Positions 42,404-51,204 of a stretch of 64,000 nt of DNA are shown here, piece by piece. The notes beneath the pieces are model-generated. The model had not been told where the DNA came from, made no database searches, and saw only the letters and a program-made list of their open reading frames with translations. Source of the DNA: DASRSS01 sp035765515 (GTDB lineage: Bacteria; Actinomycetota; Actinomycetes; Mycobacteriales; Jatrophihabitantaceae). Positions within the stretch are counted from its first letter, which is position 1; each line of letters starts with the position of its first letter. Made by a program: the position numbers and the translations under genes. The DNA lies in assembly GCA_035765515.1 (NCBI GenBank), contig DASTXN010000043.1, positions 1 to 64,000 on the forward strand, read 5' to 3'.

Positions 42404-43536
42404 AGCTCCACCGTGCGGCGGGCGATCGCGGGCCAGCCGAACTCGTTGACCGCGCGCTCGCGCCCGGCCCGTCCCATCGCGTCGGCGCGCTCTGGCTCGG
42501 CGCACAGGGCGTTGACGGCGTCGGCCAGGCCGGCCTCGAACTCCTCGGCAGGGACGGCCAGCTGCGGCACCAACAGCCCGGTCAGACCGTCCGCGACCAC
42601 CTCCGGGATCCCGCCGACGGCGCTGGCCACGACGGCCGTCTGGCAGGCCATCGCCTCCAGGTTCACGATGCCCAGCGGCTCGTACACCGACGGGCACACG
42701 AAAACCCGCGCGTGCGTCAGCAGCTGGCACAGCGGTTCTCGCGGCAGCATGTCCCGGATCCAGATCACGCCGGAGCGCGATTCGGCCAGCCCCGCGACGG
42801 CGGCCGCGGTGGACGCCGCGATCTCCGCGGTGTCCGGCGCGCCGGCGCACAGCACCAGCTGGATCTCGGGGTCGAACCGCCGTGCTGCCGCGAGCAGGTG
42901 GGCGAGCCCCTTCTGGCGGGTGATCCGTCCGACGAACAGCGCGTACGGACGTGACCGGTCGACGCCGTAGCGGTCCAGCACGTCGTCGGCCGATGCCGGC
43001 GCAAACATCTCGGTGTCGATGCCGTTGTGGATCACGTGCACGCGCGCCGGATCCAGGAACGGGTACGCGTCCAGCACGTCGGCGCGCATGCCGTACGACA
43101 CCGCGACCACGGCGTCGGCCGTCTCGTACGCCTGCCGCTCGGCCCAGGACGAGATCCGGTACCCGCCGCCGAGCTGATCCGCCTTCCACGGCCGGTGCGG
43201 CTCGAGCGAGTGCGCGGTCAGCACGTGCGGCACGCCGTGCAGTTGGGCCCCGAGCACGCCGGCCAGGTTGGCGTACCAGGTGTGCGAGTGCAGCAGGTCC
43301 GCATCGCCCACGCTCGCGGCGATCTCCAGGTCCACGCCCAACGTCTGTAGGGCCGCGTTGGCCTCCGCCAGTTCCTGCGGTGGCGAGTACGCAAGCGCTT
43401 CCGGCCGGGCGACTCCGAAGCAATGGACGTCCACGTCGATGAGCTCGCGCAGCTCGCGGACGAGGAACTCGACGTGCACGCCGGCACCGCCATATACCTC
43501 TGGGGGGTACTCCTTGGTCAGTACCGCGACGCGCAC
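42373..43536 (-). CDS. glgA: Glycogen synthase, actinobacterial type (GlgM/GlgA)
   Basis: A GT4 glycosyltransferase of 387 residues. The N-terminus KEYPPEVYGGAGVHVE, SLEPHRPWK and the C-terminal nucleotide-sugar motif PSVYEPLGIVNLEAMAC are the actinobacterial GlgA pattern. Mycobacterial homologues (GlgM) make maltose-1-phosphate from ADP-glucose. GTG 43536 follows TAGGGT (43549-43544) by 7 nt, leaderless. It is divergent from glgC. Confidence 0.92.
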   Translation of the reverse strand: MRVAVLTKEYPPEVYGGAGVHVEFLVRELRELIDVDVHCFGVARPEALAYSPPQELAEANAALQTLGVDLEIAASVGDADLLHSHTWYANLAGVLGAQLHGVPHVLTAHSLEPHRPWKADQLGGGYRISSWAERQAYETADAVVAVSYGMRADVLDAYPFLDPARVHVIHNGIDTEMFAPASADDVLDRYGVDRSRPYALFVGRITRQKGLAHLLAAARRFDPEIQLVLCAGAPDTAEIAASTAAAVAGLAESRSGVIWIRDMLPREPLCQLLTHARVFVCPSVYEPLGIVNLEAMACQTAVVASAVGGIPEVVADGLTGLLVPQLAVPAEEFEAGLADAVNALCAEPERADAMGRAGRERAVNEFGWPAIARRTVELYDSMLNRAV

Positions 43537-43543
43537 GTCCCGA

Positions 43544-43594
43544 ACCCTAGCCCGCCGCCGTCCGCTACGTTCGGCGACCGTGATCGCCTAGGGT
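43544..43594. promoter_or_regulatory. Back-to-back leaderless promoters for glgM and glgC
   Basis: The same hexamer TAGGGT serves both genes: 43549-43544 on the minus strand, 7 nt before GTG 43536, and 43589-43594 on the plus strand, 6 nt before ATG 43601. Confidence 0.6.
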
Positions 43595-43600
43595 GAGGGA

Positions 43601-44821
43601 ATGCCACGAGAGCCGCGTGTCCTCGGCATCGTCCTCGCGGGCGGTGAGGGCAAGCGGCTGTGGCCGCTCACCGCCGACCGCGCCAAGCCGGCGGTGCCCT
43701 TCGGCGGCAACTACCGGCTGATCGACTTCGTGCTGTCGAACCTGGTCAACGCCGGTTACCTGCGCATCTGCGTGCTAACCCAATACAAGTCGCACTCGCT
43801 GGACCGGCACATCACGCAGACGTGGCGGATGTCCAGCGTGATCGGCAACTACATCACCCCGGTGCCGGCACAGCAGCGGCTCGGCCCGCGCTGGTACACC
43901 GGCAGCGCGGACGCGATCCTGCAGTCGTCCAACCTGATCTACGACGACAAGCCCGACTACATCATCGTGTTCGGCGCCGACCACGTGTACCGGATGGATC
44001 CGCGCCAGATGGTGGCACAGCACATCGAGTCCGGCGCCGGCGCGACGGTGGCGGGTATCCGGGTGCCGCGCAGCGAGGCCAGCTCCTTCGGGGTCATCGA
44101 CGCCGACGTGGACGGTCGCGTGCTGGACTTCCTGGAGAAGCCGGTGAACCCGCCGGGACTGCCGGACAGCCCGGACGAGACGTTCGCCTCGATGGGCAAC
44201 TACGTGTTCACGACCAACGTGCTGCTCGAGGCGTTGAAGCAGGACGCCGCGGACGAGGACTCCGTCCACGACATGGGCGGCTCGATCATGCCGATGATGG
44301 TCAAGCAGGGCGACGCGTACGTGTACGACTTCGCCGACAACGACGTCCCCGGCGCCGAGGAGCGCGACCGCGGCTACTGGCGCGACGTCGGGACGCTGGA
44401 TGCCTACTACGAGGCGCACTCGGACCTGGTGGCGGTGCACCCGATCTTCAATCTCTACAACCAGCAATGGCCGATCTACACCCACCACCCGCACCTGCCC
44501 TCGGCGAAGTTCGTCGAGGGCGGCATCGCGCAGGAGTCCCTGGTCGGCGCGGGCACGATCATCGCCGGCGCGACGGTTCGGCAGAGCGTGATCTCGCCGA
44601 ACGTCCGCCTCGGTGCCGGCGCGTACGTCGAGGGTTCGGTGTTGATGGACGGCGTGCAGATCGGACGCGGCGCGGTCGTGCGCCGCGCGATCCTGGACAA
44701 GGACGTCGTCGTGCCCGAGGGCGCGCACATCGGCGTCGACACCGAGCTGGACCGCGAGCGCTACCACGTGACCGAAAGCGGCATCGCCGTGCTGGGCAAG
44801 AGCCAGCTCGCGCTGCCGTAG
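43601..44821 (+). CDS. glgC: Glucose-1-phosphate adenylyltransferase
   Basis: A 406-residue ADP-glucose pyrophosphorylase. LAGGEGKRLWPLT near residues 13-25, AKPAVPFGGNYRLIDF and the C-terminal beta-helix repeats (VISPNVRLGAGAYVEGSVLM) are typical. It supplies ADP-glucose to the divergent glgM product. It is full length. Confidence 0.95.
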   Translation: MPREPRVLGIVLAGGEGKRLWPLTADRAKPAVPFGGNYRLIDFVLSNLVNAGYLRICVLTQYKSHSLDRHITQTWRMSSVIGNYITPVPAQQRLGPRWYTGSADAILQSSNLIYDDKPDYIIVFGADHVYRMDPRQMVAQHIESGAGATVAGIRVPRSEASSFGVIDADVDGRVLDFLEKPVNPPGLPDSPDETFASMGNYVFTTNVLLEALKQDAADEDSVHDMGGSIMPMMVKQGDAYVYDFADNDVPGAEERDRGYWRDVGTLDAYYEAHSDLVAVHPIFNLYNQQWPIYTHHPHLPSAKFVEGGIAQESLVGAGTIIAGATVRQSVISPNVRLGAGAYVEGSVLMDGVQIGRGAVVRRAILDKDVVVPEGAHIGVDTELDRERYHVTESGIAVLGKSQLALP

Positions 44822-44848
44822 GCCAGGAGCGGCACCTGCCGGTACCGG

Positions 44849-45667
44849 TCAGGAAGAGGTGCGCCCGTAGAACAGCTGTGACGTCAGGTCGCTGAGGCGC
44901 ATGTCCGGGGCCTCGCCGTAGGTCAGTACCGAGTTGATGCGCGGACGCGTCCCGGCGACCGGGAGCACCCGGTGCAGCGCGTCGTGTCCGTGGAACAGGG
45001 CCAGCGTGCCGGGCGCGCTCGGCAGGCTTCGCACCGCGCTCGTGTCTCCCTGCAGCACCCGCTGGACGCCCTCGTAGTTCGGGTCCTGAGCCGACCGCAG
45101 CCCCGGCACGTACACAAACTCGCCGCCCTCGTCGGGCTGTTGGAACATGACGGTGATCGAGAACTCGCTGTTGTCGAAGTGCCAGCCCAGTTCTTCACCG
45201 GGATGGAAGGCCGTCACCTGCAACGCGTCCAGCGGGTCGGCGCTGCGGTACAGCCTGTCCTTGCCCAGGACCGCAGCGACGAAGCGGGTCATGTCGTCTG
45301 ACTCGTACAGCCGCCGCAGCGGGGCGTCGCGCGGGATGTAGTCGTAGGCGATTCCGTGCTTGGCCGACCGCACCGTGTGTGCCAGTGGGTGATCGTTCGG
45401 AACTTCCTGGTCGACTGGCTTGAAGTAGATCGTGTGCATCTGGTCCGACGGCCAGGCCTTGTCGGCGAGTTGCCCCGCGAGATCGATCATCGCCTCGACG
45501 GCAGCCGGCCGGATGAAGCCCGGCAGGTTGCACACGCCGTTCGCGGCCAACTCCTCGCGGCTGCGCCCGACCAGGGCGGCCCCGGCGGCGGTGTCCAGGC
45601 GGTGGATGGGATACGCACCCAGATCCGCCACATCCGCGTACGTCGGCTCTGTGGTAGTCGCTGACAT
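44849..45667 (-). CDS. Fe(II)/2-oxoglutarate-dependent oxygenase, BesD-like family
   Basis: A 272-residue non-haem iron oxygenase. The facial triad is His163-x-Asp165 (GWHFDNSEF) and His232 (LHRVLPV), with the 2-oxoglutarate arginine near 241-243. The segments GGEFVYVPGLRS, NYEGVQRVL and PGTLALFHG are shared, as I recall, with free-amino-acid hydroxylases and BesD-type halogenases. The Asp is kept, so hydroxylation rather than chlorination is expected. GAGGAG lies 7 nt before ATG 45667. It adjoins an IclR regulator and an amino-acid importer, so an amino-acid substrate is inferred. Confidence 0.8.
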   Translation of the reverse strand: MSATTTEPTYADVADLGAYPIHRLDTAAGAALVGRSREELAANGVCNLPGFIRPAAVEAMIDLAGQLADKAWPSDQMHTIYFKPVDQEVPNDHPLAHTVRSAKHGIAYDYIPRDAPLRRLYESDDMTRFVAAVLGKDRLYRSADPLDALQVTAFHPGEELGWHFDNSEFSITVMFQQPDEGGEFVYVPGLRSAQDPNYEGVQRVLQGDTSAVRSLPSAPGTLALFHGHDALHRVLPVAGTRPRINSVLTYGEAPDMRLSDLTSQLFYGRTSS

Positions 45668-45781
45668 CGAGGTCTCCTCACTCCGGTCCGACCGCTGCGC
45701 CGCGGCCGGGGCCCAGCCTGCGCCCGCGGGTTCATTAGGACAAGTACAACTCATTGCGTGCGGTCCAGAGGGGGGAGCGGC

Positions 45782-46546
45782 TCAGTTCCCAGTGCCGGCA
45801 AATCGTCGGGTGATGCGGTGCGCGGTCTCGATCACCCGCTGCGTCAGTTCTGCGCGACTCGCCTGATCGATCTCGACGTCCGGGAACGTCGCTGCGATCG
45901 CCGCGATCGGGTGCCGTGCGTGATCCAGCACGGCGGCCGCAACCGAGGCGTACCCGGGAGTCACCTCGCCGTTCTCCGTCGAGTAACCGTCCCGGCGCAC
46001 CGTCGAGAGCAACTGACGCAGCGCGGTCGGCGAGCGCGGCCCACGCTCGTTGCGCAAGACGAAGGCGTTCGCGCTCGGGTAAAGGGCGCGCACATGCTGG
46101 GCGGGCAGCGCCGCGAGGATCGCCCTCCCGCTGGCGGTCAGCGTTGCGGGAAGACGAACGTCCACGTCAGTGACCAGCGGAGGACGTCCCGGCGCGCGTT
46201 CCTCGATTACGTAGATGACATCGCGTCCGTGCAGCACTGCCATATGGGCGCTTTGCCCGATCCGGTCGACGAGACGCGCGAGCGGCACCCGCGCGAGGCG
46301 CTGCAGTGGAGCCTGGCGGGTGTAGCCGCTGGCAAGCTCGTAGGCGAGGATGCCGAGTGCATACCGCCGGTCTTCGGGCAGATGGACGACGAAACCTTCG
46401 GACTGCAACGTGGCCAGAAGGTGGTACGCAGTCGAGCGCGGCAAGTGGAGGTCACGCGCGATGGCTCCGGCCGGCATCGGGCCCGGCTGGCGCGCCAGGT
46501 ATCGCAGGATCTGCAACGTCTGTGCAGCTGCAGGAACCCGGGCCAC
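45782..46546 (-). CDS. IclR family transcriptional regulator
   Basis: A 254-residue IclR-type protein. The winged HTH is at about residues 8-60 (AAQTLQILRYLARQPG, LHLPRSTAYHLLATL), then an effector domain with RLPATLTASGRAILAALP. GTG 46546 is preceded 6 nt upstream by TACACT (46558-46553) and no ribosome site, so leaderless; the longer frame is rejected. It lies between the oxygenase and the divergent amino-acid importer and probably controls one or both. Confidence 0.87.
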   Translation of the reverse strand: MARVPAAAQTLQILRYLARQPGPMPAGAIARDLHLPRSTAYHLLATLQSEGFVVHLPEDRRYALGILAYELASGYTRQAPLQRLARVPLARLVDRIGQSAHMAVLHGRDVIYVIEERAPGRPPLVTDVDVRLPATLTASGRAILAALPAQHVRALYPSANAFVLRNERGPRSPTALRQLLSTVRRDGYSTENGEVTPGYASVAAAVLDHARHPIAAIAATFPDVEIDQASRAELTQRVIETAHRITRRFAGTGN

Positions 46547-46552
46547 CCCCCG

Positions 46553-46558
46553 AGTGTA
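46553..46558 (-). promoter_or_regulatory. Leaderless -10 hexamer of the IclR gene
   Basis: TACACT on the minus strand ends 6 nt before GTG 46546. The rest of the 173-bp divergent region (46547-46719) should hold the importer promoter; I see only a weak direct repeat of ATATCAG there. Confidence 0.5.
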
Positions 46559-46719
46559 AAGCGCAGTCTTGGATATCAGACGATTGGAACCGGACGACCC
46601 CGGCCGAAGCGGGTGGCGATTACATATCAGCACTTGCATCGCTCGCGGGTGGCAGGAAGCTGGGGCCCGGCACAGATTCTGGCTAGGGTGTGGCCGGACG
46701 TACCGATGAGGAGGCAACT

Positions 46720-47670
46720 GTGTTCGCACGATCCCGTTTACTGGTCGCGATCACCGCATGTGCGGCGGCCGGCGCGATGACGCTCACCGGCTGCGGGAGC
46801 AGCGGCGGATCCACCGGGGCCGGCACGGGTTCGATCCCGGCTGGTGCCGGCTCGACACCGGCAGGCGCGGCCACCGGGTCGTCGGCCAGTGGCCAGTCGG
46901 CAGCTGACCTCGTTCCCGCCGCGGTCAAGTCCAAGGGCACGCTCGTCATCGCCTCGGACGCCAGCTACCCGCCGATGGAGTTCTTCAAGCCGGGCACCAA
47001 GAGCCCGGTCATCGGCATGGATGCCGACCTCGGTGCCGCGCTGGGCAAGGCGCTCGGGCTGAACGTCGAGATCCGCAACGTCACGTTCGACGCGATCATC
47101 CCGGGACTGGCAGACGGTAAGTACGACATCGGTCTTTCGTCGTTCACCGACACCAAGGAGCGCGAGAAGACGGTCGATTTCGTCACGTACTACAACGCCG
47201 GCGAATCCTTCTACATCAAGTCGGACAACTCCAAGTCCTACAACGGACTGGACTCGCTCTGCGGCGCAAAGGTGGCCGTCGAGAACGGCACGACCGAGCA
47301 GTCCGACGCGCAGTCCCAGTCGAAGAAGTGTGCCGCCGAAGGTAAGCCCAAGGTCGACGTCCTGCAGTTCGCGGACCAGTCCGGCGCGAACCTGGCCGTG
47401 GCCAACGGCCGGGCAGATGTCGGTTTCGCCGACTCGCCGCCGGTGGACTACATCGTTCAGTCCTCCAACGGCCAGTTCAAGAACACCGGCCAACCCTTCG
47501 GCCTGGCGCCGTACGGCATCGCACTGCCGAAGGGCAACGGCATGGCGAAAGCTGTGCAGGCGGCGCTGGAGCAGCTCATCTCGGACGGGTCGTATGCCTC
47601 GATGCTGAAGAAGTGGAACCTTGCGGAGGGTGCGATCACCGCTCCGGAGATCAACGGCGCCAAGAGCTAG
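46720..47670 (+). CDS. Amino-acid ABC transporter substrate-binding lipoprotein (paralog 1)
   Basis: A 316-residue family-3 binding protein. The GTG start has GAGGAGG upstream. The signal peptide ends in the lipobox LTGC, followed by a Gly/Ser/Thr/Ala linker to about residue 65. The core begins GTLVIASDASYPPMEF; other phrases are IGMDADLG and GLADGKYDIGLSSFTDT. Heads an operon with permease and ATPase. It is closely related to the orphan binding protein at 53188. Confidence 0.92.
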   Translation: MFARSRLLVAITACAAAGAMTLTGCGSSGGSTGAGTGSIPAGAGSTPAGAATGSSASGQSAADLVPAAVKSKGTLVIASDASYPPMEFFKPGTKSPVIGMDADLGAALGKALGLNVEIRNVTFDAIIPGLADGKYDIGLSSFTDTKEREKTVDFVTYYNAGESFYIKSDNSKSYNGLDSLCGAKVAVENGTTEQSDAQSQSKKCAAEGKPKVDVLQFADQSGANLAVANGRADVGFADSPPVDYIVQSSNGQFKNTGQPFGLAPYGIALPKGNGMAKAVQAALEQLISDGSYASMLKKWNLAEGAITAPEINGAKS

Positions 47671-47740
47671 CGCCAAGCGCCGACTCGCAGAGGACTCCGC
47701 CGCCCGGCATGCTCCGCCCCGATCGGGAGGACCGACGATC

Positions 47741-48751
47741 ATGACCAGCCTTACCAAGCAGCAGGAGCCGCCGTCCGGTCAGGCGCCTGTCAAGGCTGTG
47801 CCAGTTCGCCATCCCGGTCGTTGGGTGGCCGCCGCGGTGCTACTCGTGCTGGTCGCCATGCTCGCGCACGCCGTCGTCTTCGCCCGGATCAAGCGCGGCA
47901 ACTCGCTGCAGACCCGGTTCGGGTGGCACGTGGTCGGCCAGTACTTCCTCAGCCGGCAGATCCTCGACGGTCTGGTCGTCACCATCGAGCTGACCGCGAT
48001 AGCGATGGCGATAGGCATCGTCGGCGGCGTGATCCTCGCCGTGATGCGGCTGTCGCCGAATCCCATCGTGCGGTGGATCGCGTGGGTCTACATCTGGTTC
48101 TTCCGCGGCACGCCGCTGCTGGTGCAGTTGCTGTTCTGGTTCAACCTCAGCTACGTGTTCCCGAAGCTGTCCATCGGCATCCCGTTCGGGCCGGCGTTCC
48201 TCCACCTGAACGCGAACACCCTCATCACCGCGTTCGTCGCCGCCATAATCGGCCTAGGGCTGAACGAGGCGGCGTACATGGCAGAGATCGTGCGGGCCGG
48301 AATGCTGTCGGTGGACGAAGGCCAGATCGAGGCGGCCCAGTCACTGGGCATGAGTCGGCTGCTCACGATGCGCCGGGTGGTGCTGCCGCAGGCGATGCGG
48401 GTGATCATTCCGCCCACCGGCAACGAGACGATCTCGATGCTGAAGAACACCTCGCTGGCCAGCGTGATCACGGTGACCGAACTGCTGTACTCGGTGCAGA
48501 TCATCTACGCGGCGACCTACCAGACGGTGCCGATGCTGATCGTGGCAAGCATCTGGTACATCATCGTGACTACGGTCCTGACGACAGGTCAGTACTACGT
48601 AGAGCGGTATTTCGGTCGCGGATCGAGCCGGCAGCAGCCACCCACCCCGCTGCAGCAGCTGCGCCGAATGTTCTCATCGCATCCGAATGTTCCGCCGCGC
48701 GAGCCGTTGGAGGCCATGCTCTTGTCCGGTAACCGAGACGCGTCACGATGA
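47741..48751 (+). CDS. Polar amino-acid ABC transporter permease
   Basis: A 336-residue HisM/ArtQ-type permease with a cytoplasmic N-terminus of about 28 residues, a first helix and a further set of about five. The family motif FFRGTPLLVQLLFWF and the EAA loop EGQIEAAQSLGMSRLLTMRRVVLPQA are clear. GGGAGG precedes ATG 47741. It may serve both binding proteins of the island. Confidence 0.92.
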   Translation: MTSLTKQQEPPSGQAPVKAVPVRHPGRWVAAAVLLVLVAMLAHAVVFARIKRGNSLQTRFGWHVVGQYFLSRQILDGLVVTIELTAIAMAIGIVGGVILAVMRLSPNPIVRWIAWVYIWFFRGTPLLVQLLFWFNLSYVFPKLSIGIPFGPAFLHLNANTLITAFVAAIIGLGLNEAAYMAEIVRAGMLSVDEGQIEAAQSLGMSRLLTMRRVVLPQAMRVIIPPTGNETISMLKNTSLASVITVTELLYSVQIIYAATYQTVPMLIVASIWYIIVTTVLTTGQYYVERYFGRGSSRQQPPTPLQQLRRMFSSHPNVPPREPLEAMLLSGNRDASR

Positions 48752-49509
48752 CGGCCATGATCGAAGCGGTCGACGTGCACAAGCGGTTCGGCATGGTGCA
48801 CGTTCTGAAGGGCATCGACCTGACGGTGCACTCCGGCGAGGTGATGGTGATCATCGGCCCGTCCGGGTCCGGCAAATCAACCTTCCTTCGCTGCATCAAC
48901 CACCTGGAGAAGATCGACGCCGGAACGCTCTCGGTCGACGGCGAGCTGGTCGGCTATCGGCGGCGCGGCGACCGGATCTACGAGTTGAAGGACCGCGAGG
49001 TCTGCCGCAAGCGTGCCGAGATAGGCATGGTGTTCCAGCATTTCAACCTGTTCCCGCACATGACAGTGCTCGACAACATCATCGAGGCGCCGGTCCGGGT
49101 AAGGGGCCAGCGACGATCGGAGGCGGCTCAGAACGCCCGGCGGCTCCTCGATCGTGTCGGGCTCGGTGACAAGGCGGAGAGTTATCCGCGCCAGCTCTCC
49201 GGCGGACAGCAACAGCGCGTGGCGATCGCCCGCGCGCTCGCGATGGAACCGAAGCTCATGCTGTTCGACGAGCCCACATCGGCGCTGGACCCAGAGCTGG
49301 TCGGTGACGTACTGGACGTGATGCAGCAGTTGGCGCGGGATGGCATGACCATGGTCGTGGTCACGCACGAGATCGGGTTCGCCCGCGAGGTCGGCAACAG
49401 CCTGGTGTTCATGGACGAGGGCGTCGTGGTCGAGGCCGGCCACCCGCGCGAGGTGATCAGCAACCCGAAGCACGACCGCACCAAGGCATTTTTGTCCAAG
49501 GTGCTCTAG
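48748..49509 (+). CDS. Amino-acid ABC transporter ATP-binding protein (GlnQ/HisP type)
   Basis: A 253-residue ATPase. Walker A is GPSGSGKST, the Q-loop is in GMVFQHFNLFPHM, the signature is LSGGQQQRVAIARAL, Walker B is LMLFDEPTSALD and the H-loop is VTHEIGF. ATG 48748 overlaps the permease stop (ATGA). The 3' end overlaps the convergent PucR gene by 4 bp. Confidence 0.94.
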   Translation: MTAMIEAVDVHKRFGMVHVLKGIDLTVHSGEVMVIIGPSGSGKSTFLRCINHLEKIDAGTLSVDGELVGYRRRGDRIYELKDREVCRKRAEIGMVFQHFNLFPHMTVLDNIIEAPVRVRGQRRSEAAQNARRLLDRVGLGDKAESYPRQLSGGQQQRVAIARALAMEPKLMLFDEPTSALDPELVGDVLDVMQQLARDGMTMVVVTHEIGFAREVGNSLVFMDEGVVVEAGHPREVISNPKHDRTKAFLSKVL

Positions 49510-51143
49510 TCGCCAGCCGGGGATCCGGCGCTGGACGCGGTCTCGCGCAGCTGTAGCCAGGTGATCAGCCGCAGCTCCGGGTCGGTGAGGTCGATCCCGA
49601 GTCGCTCGGTCATGGTGTGCATCCGGTAGCGGTGGGAGTTCTCGTGGACGGACAGCGCCGCAGCCGCCCGGCGCACGTCACCGAAACTGTCCAAGTGGGC
49701 CAGCAGGGTTCGGGCGAACTGGCTGCCGTGCGCGCGGTCGTGCTCCAGCAGCGCGGCGACTTGCGGGACCAACCTGGTGTCCACCGCGACGTTCGACTCC
49801 GACAGCTGCTGAGCGATCACCAGATGGCGGTCCCGAACCACGTCACGCGGAACGACGTCGCGCCGCTTGGCCAGGCGGCGCAACATCGTGTCGATGTCGG
49901 CCCTCGCGCGCGGGATCTCCTCGCGCGTCCGGACGGGAGTGGCGAAGGCGCAGCCTACGGCCACTCCGGGCGTGCCGGAGATGAGCCGCATCGTGGACGC
50001 CGTAACGCGCTCCAACCAGCCGGTGCCCGACGCGTCAACGTCCGGCAGCAGCGCGAAGATCGTGTCGTCGACCCTGGCGCACAGGGTGCCCGGGCAGACC
50101 GCCTCCGCGTTGAGCGTAATGAGCTTGGTCAGCCGGTAGTCGTCGACGACGTTGTCGGTGTTGTCCAGTGGGCCGAAGCCGACCAGGGCCGACGGCAACC
50201 GGTCCCACGCGTAGCCGGCTGCGGCCCCGTCGGCCCCGATAGCCGCCGCCAGGCGCTCGGACAGGTGCTGGCGCTCGGAGTCGCTGCGCCGGATGGCGCG
50301 CAGCAGGTGCATCGCGACCTGGGGCGCCACCACGGCGAGCTCCCGCCCGATTCGCTGCCCGTCGGCGCCGGTTTCGTCAATCGCCCAGATGTAGCCGATG
50401 AGTTGGTTACCGGCACGGACCGGCATGACCACGCGGCTCAGGGTGTCGTCGTGTGCGGGGAATGTGACGGGCCCGGCGGACCGCGCCAGCAGCCGGTACT
50501 CCGCCGCGTTCTCCGGCAGGTCCGGCACGCTGCGCCCTAGGATGGTGTTCACCCGATCAGCGTCAAGACGTCTGCCGCTGCCGTTCGAGTAGGCGAGAAC
50601 GCGACCCGTGACGTCCTCGACCGTGACCGCCGCCTCCGCGCGCGCAGCGAGCGCATCAGCCAGGTCGTACAGATCCGGGGTCACGTGGCTGCCGATCGGA
50701 TCCCCCGCAGCGAGCCGGCCGTCCGTCACCGCGGCGGACAGCAGCGCTTCGATCCGGGCCCATCCCGTGGCGTCGTCGGCGACGATCACCGCGATGCCGG
50801 CAGCGTCGACGGCTCGGGCGACAGCCGGTAAAGCGGCCCCGCGCCGCTTCACCACGGCAGCCACGTAGCCGCGCTCCTTCGCGTCATGCAGGGCATCCGC
50901 GAGCCCGGGGTCCGCCGCCGAGCTCCCGACGAGCAGGGCCAACCCGTCGTGCGCCCGAGGCAGCGGCTCCAGTGAATCGGCGATGACGATTTCAGCTACG
51001 CCAGCGTCGGGATCCGGGACGACGACCGGCGTCAGGATCGCGGGATCGAGCGCTCGGAGCAGCCCCTCGATCTTGGAGCTGGGACGTCCGAGCGGTAGGC
51101 CGGGCGCTGGAGGAACCGACGGTTTGTTGTGTAGCACAATCAC
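49506..51143 (-). CDS. PucR family transcriptional regulator
   Basis: A 545-residue regulator. The C-terminal PucR HTH is visible (VRRAAAALSVHENSHRYRMHTM), with a preceding GGDEF-like/CdaR segment and an N-terminal putative sensory region. PucR/CdaR proteins usually sense metabolites and activate catabolic genes. It is divergent from the GNAT/racemase operon and is therefore the likely regulator of it. The start GTG 51143 has GGAA 8 nt upstream; GTG 51138 is an alternative. Confidence 0.85.
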   Translation of the reverse strand: MIVLHNKPSVPPAPGLPLGRPSSKIEGLLRALDPAILTPVVVPDPDAGVAEIVIADSLEPLPRAHDGLALLVGSSAADPGLADALHDAKERGYVAAVVKRRGAALPAVARAVDAAGIAVIVADDATGWARIEALLSAAVTDGRLAAGDPIGSHVTPDLYDLADALAARAEAAVTVEDVTGRVLAYSNGSGRRLDADRVNTILGRSVPDLPENAAEYRLLARSAGPVTFPAHDDTLSRVVMPVRAGNQLIGYIWAIDETGADGQRIGRELAVVAPQVAMHLLRAIRRSDSERQHLSERLAAAIGADGAAAGYAWDRLPSALVGFGPLDNTDNVVDDYRLTKLITLNAEAVCPGTLCARVDDTIFALLPDVDASGTGWLERVTASTMRLISGTPGVAVGCAFATPVRTREEIPRARADIDTMLRRLAKRRDVVPRDVVRDRHLVIAQQLSESNVAVDTRLVPQVAALLEHDRAHGSQFARTLLAHLDSFGDVRRAAAALSVHENSHRYRMHTMTERLGIDLTDPELRLITWLQLRETASSAGSPAGD

Positions 51144-51204
51144 AAGCGTAATTCCTGTAGTGAGCCCTAGTGCGGTGGGTCGGCGGGGCGGTCATGCTGT
51201 CTGC

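Noticed and set aside
44835..44853. Palindromic CCTGCCGGTACCGGTCAGG between glgC and the oxygenase
   Set aside because: Short, GC-rich and overlapping a stop codon; may be chance, so not listed as a terminator.
44849..45667. Amino-acid halogenase (BesD proper)
   Set aside because: Halogenases replace the aspartate of HxD by Gly or Ala to bind chloride; here Asp165 is present.
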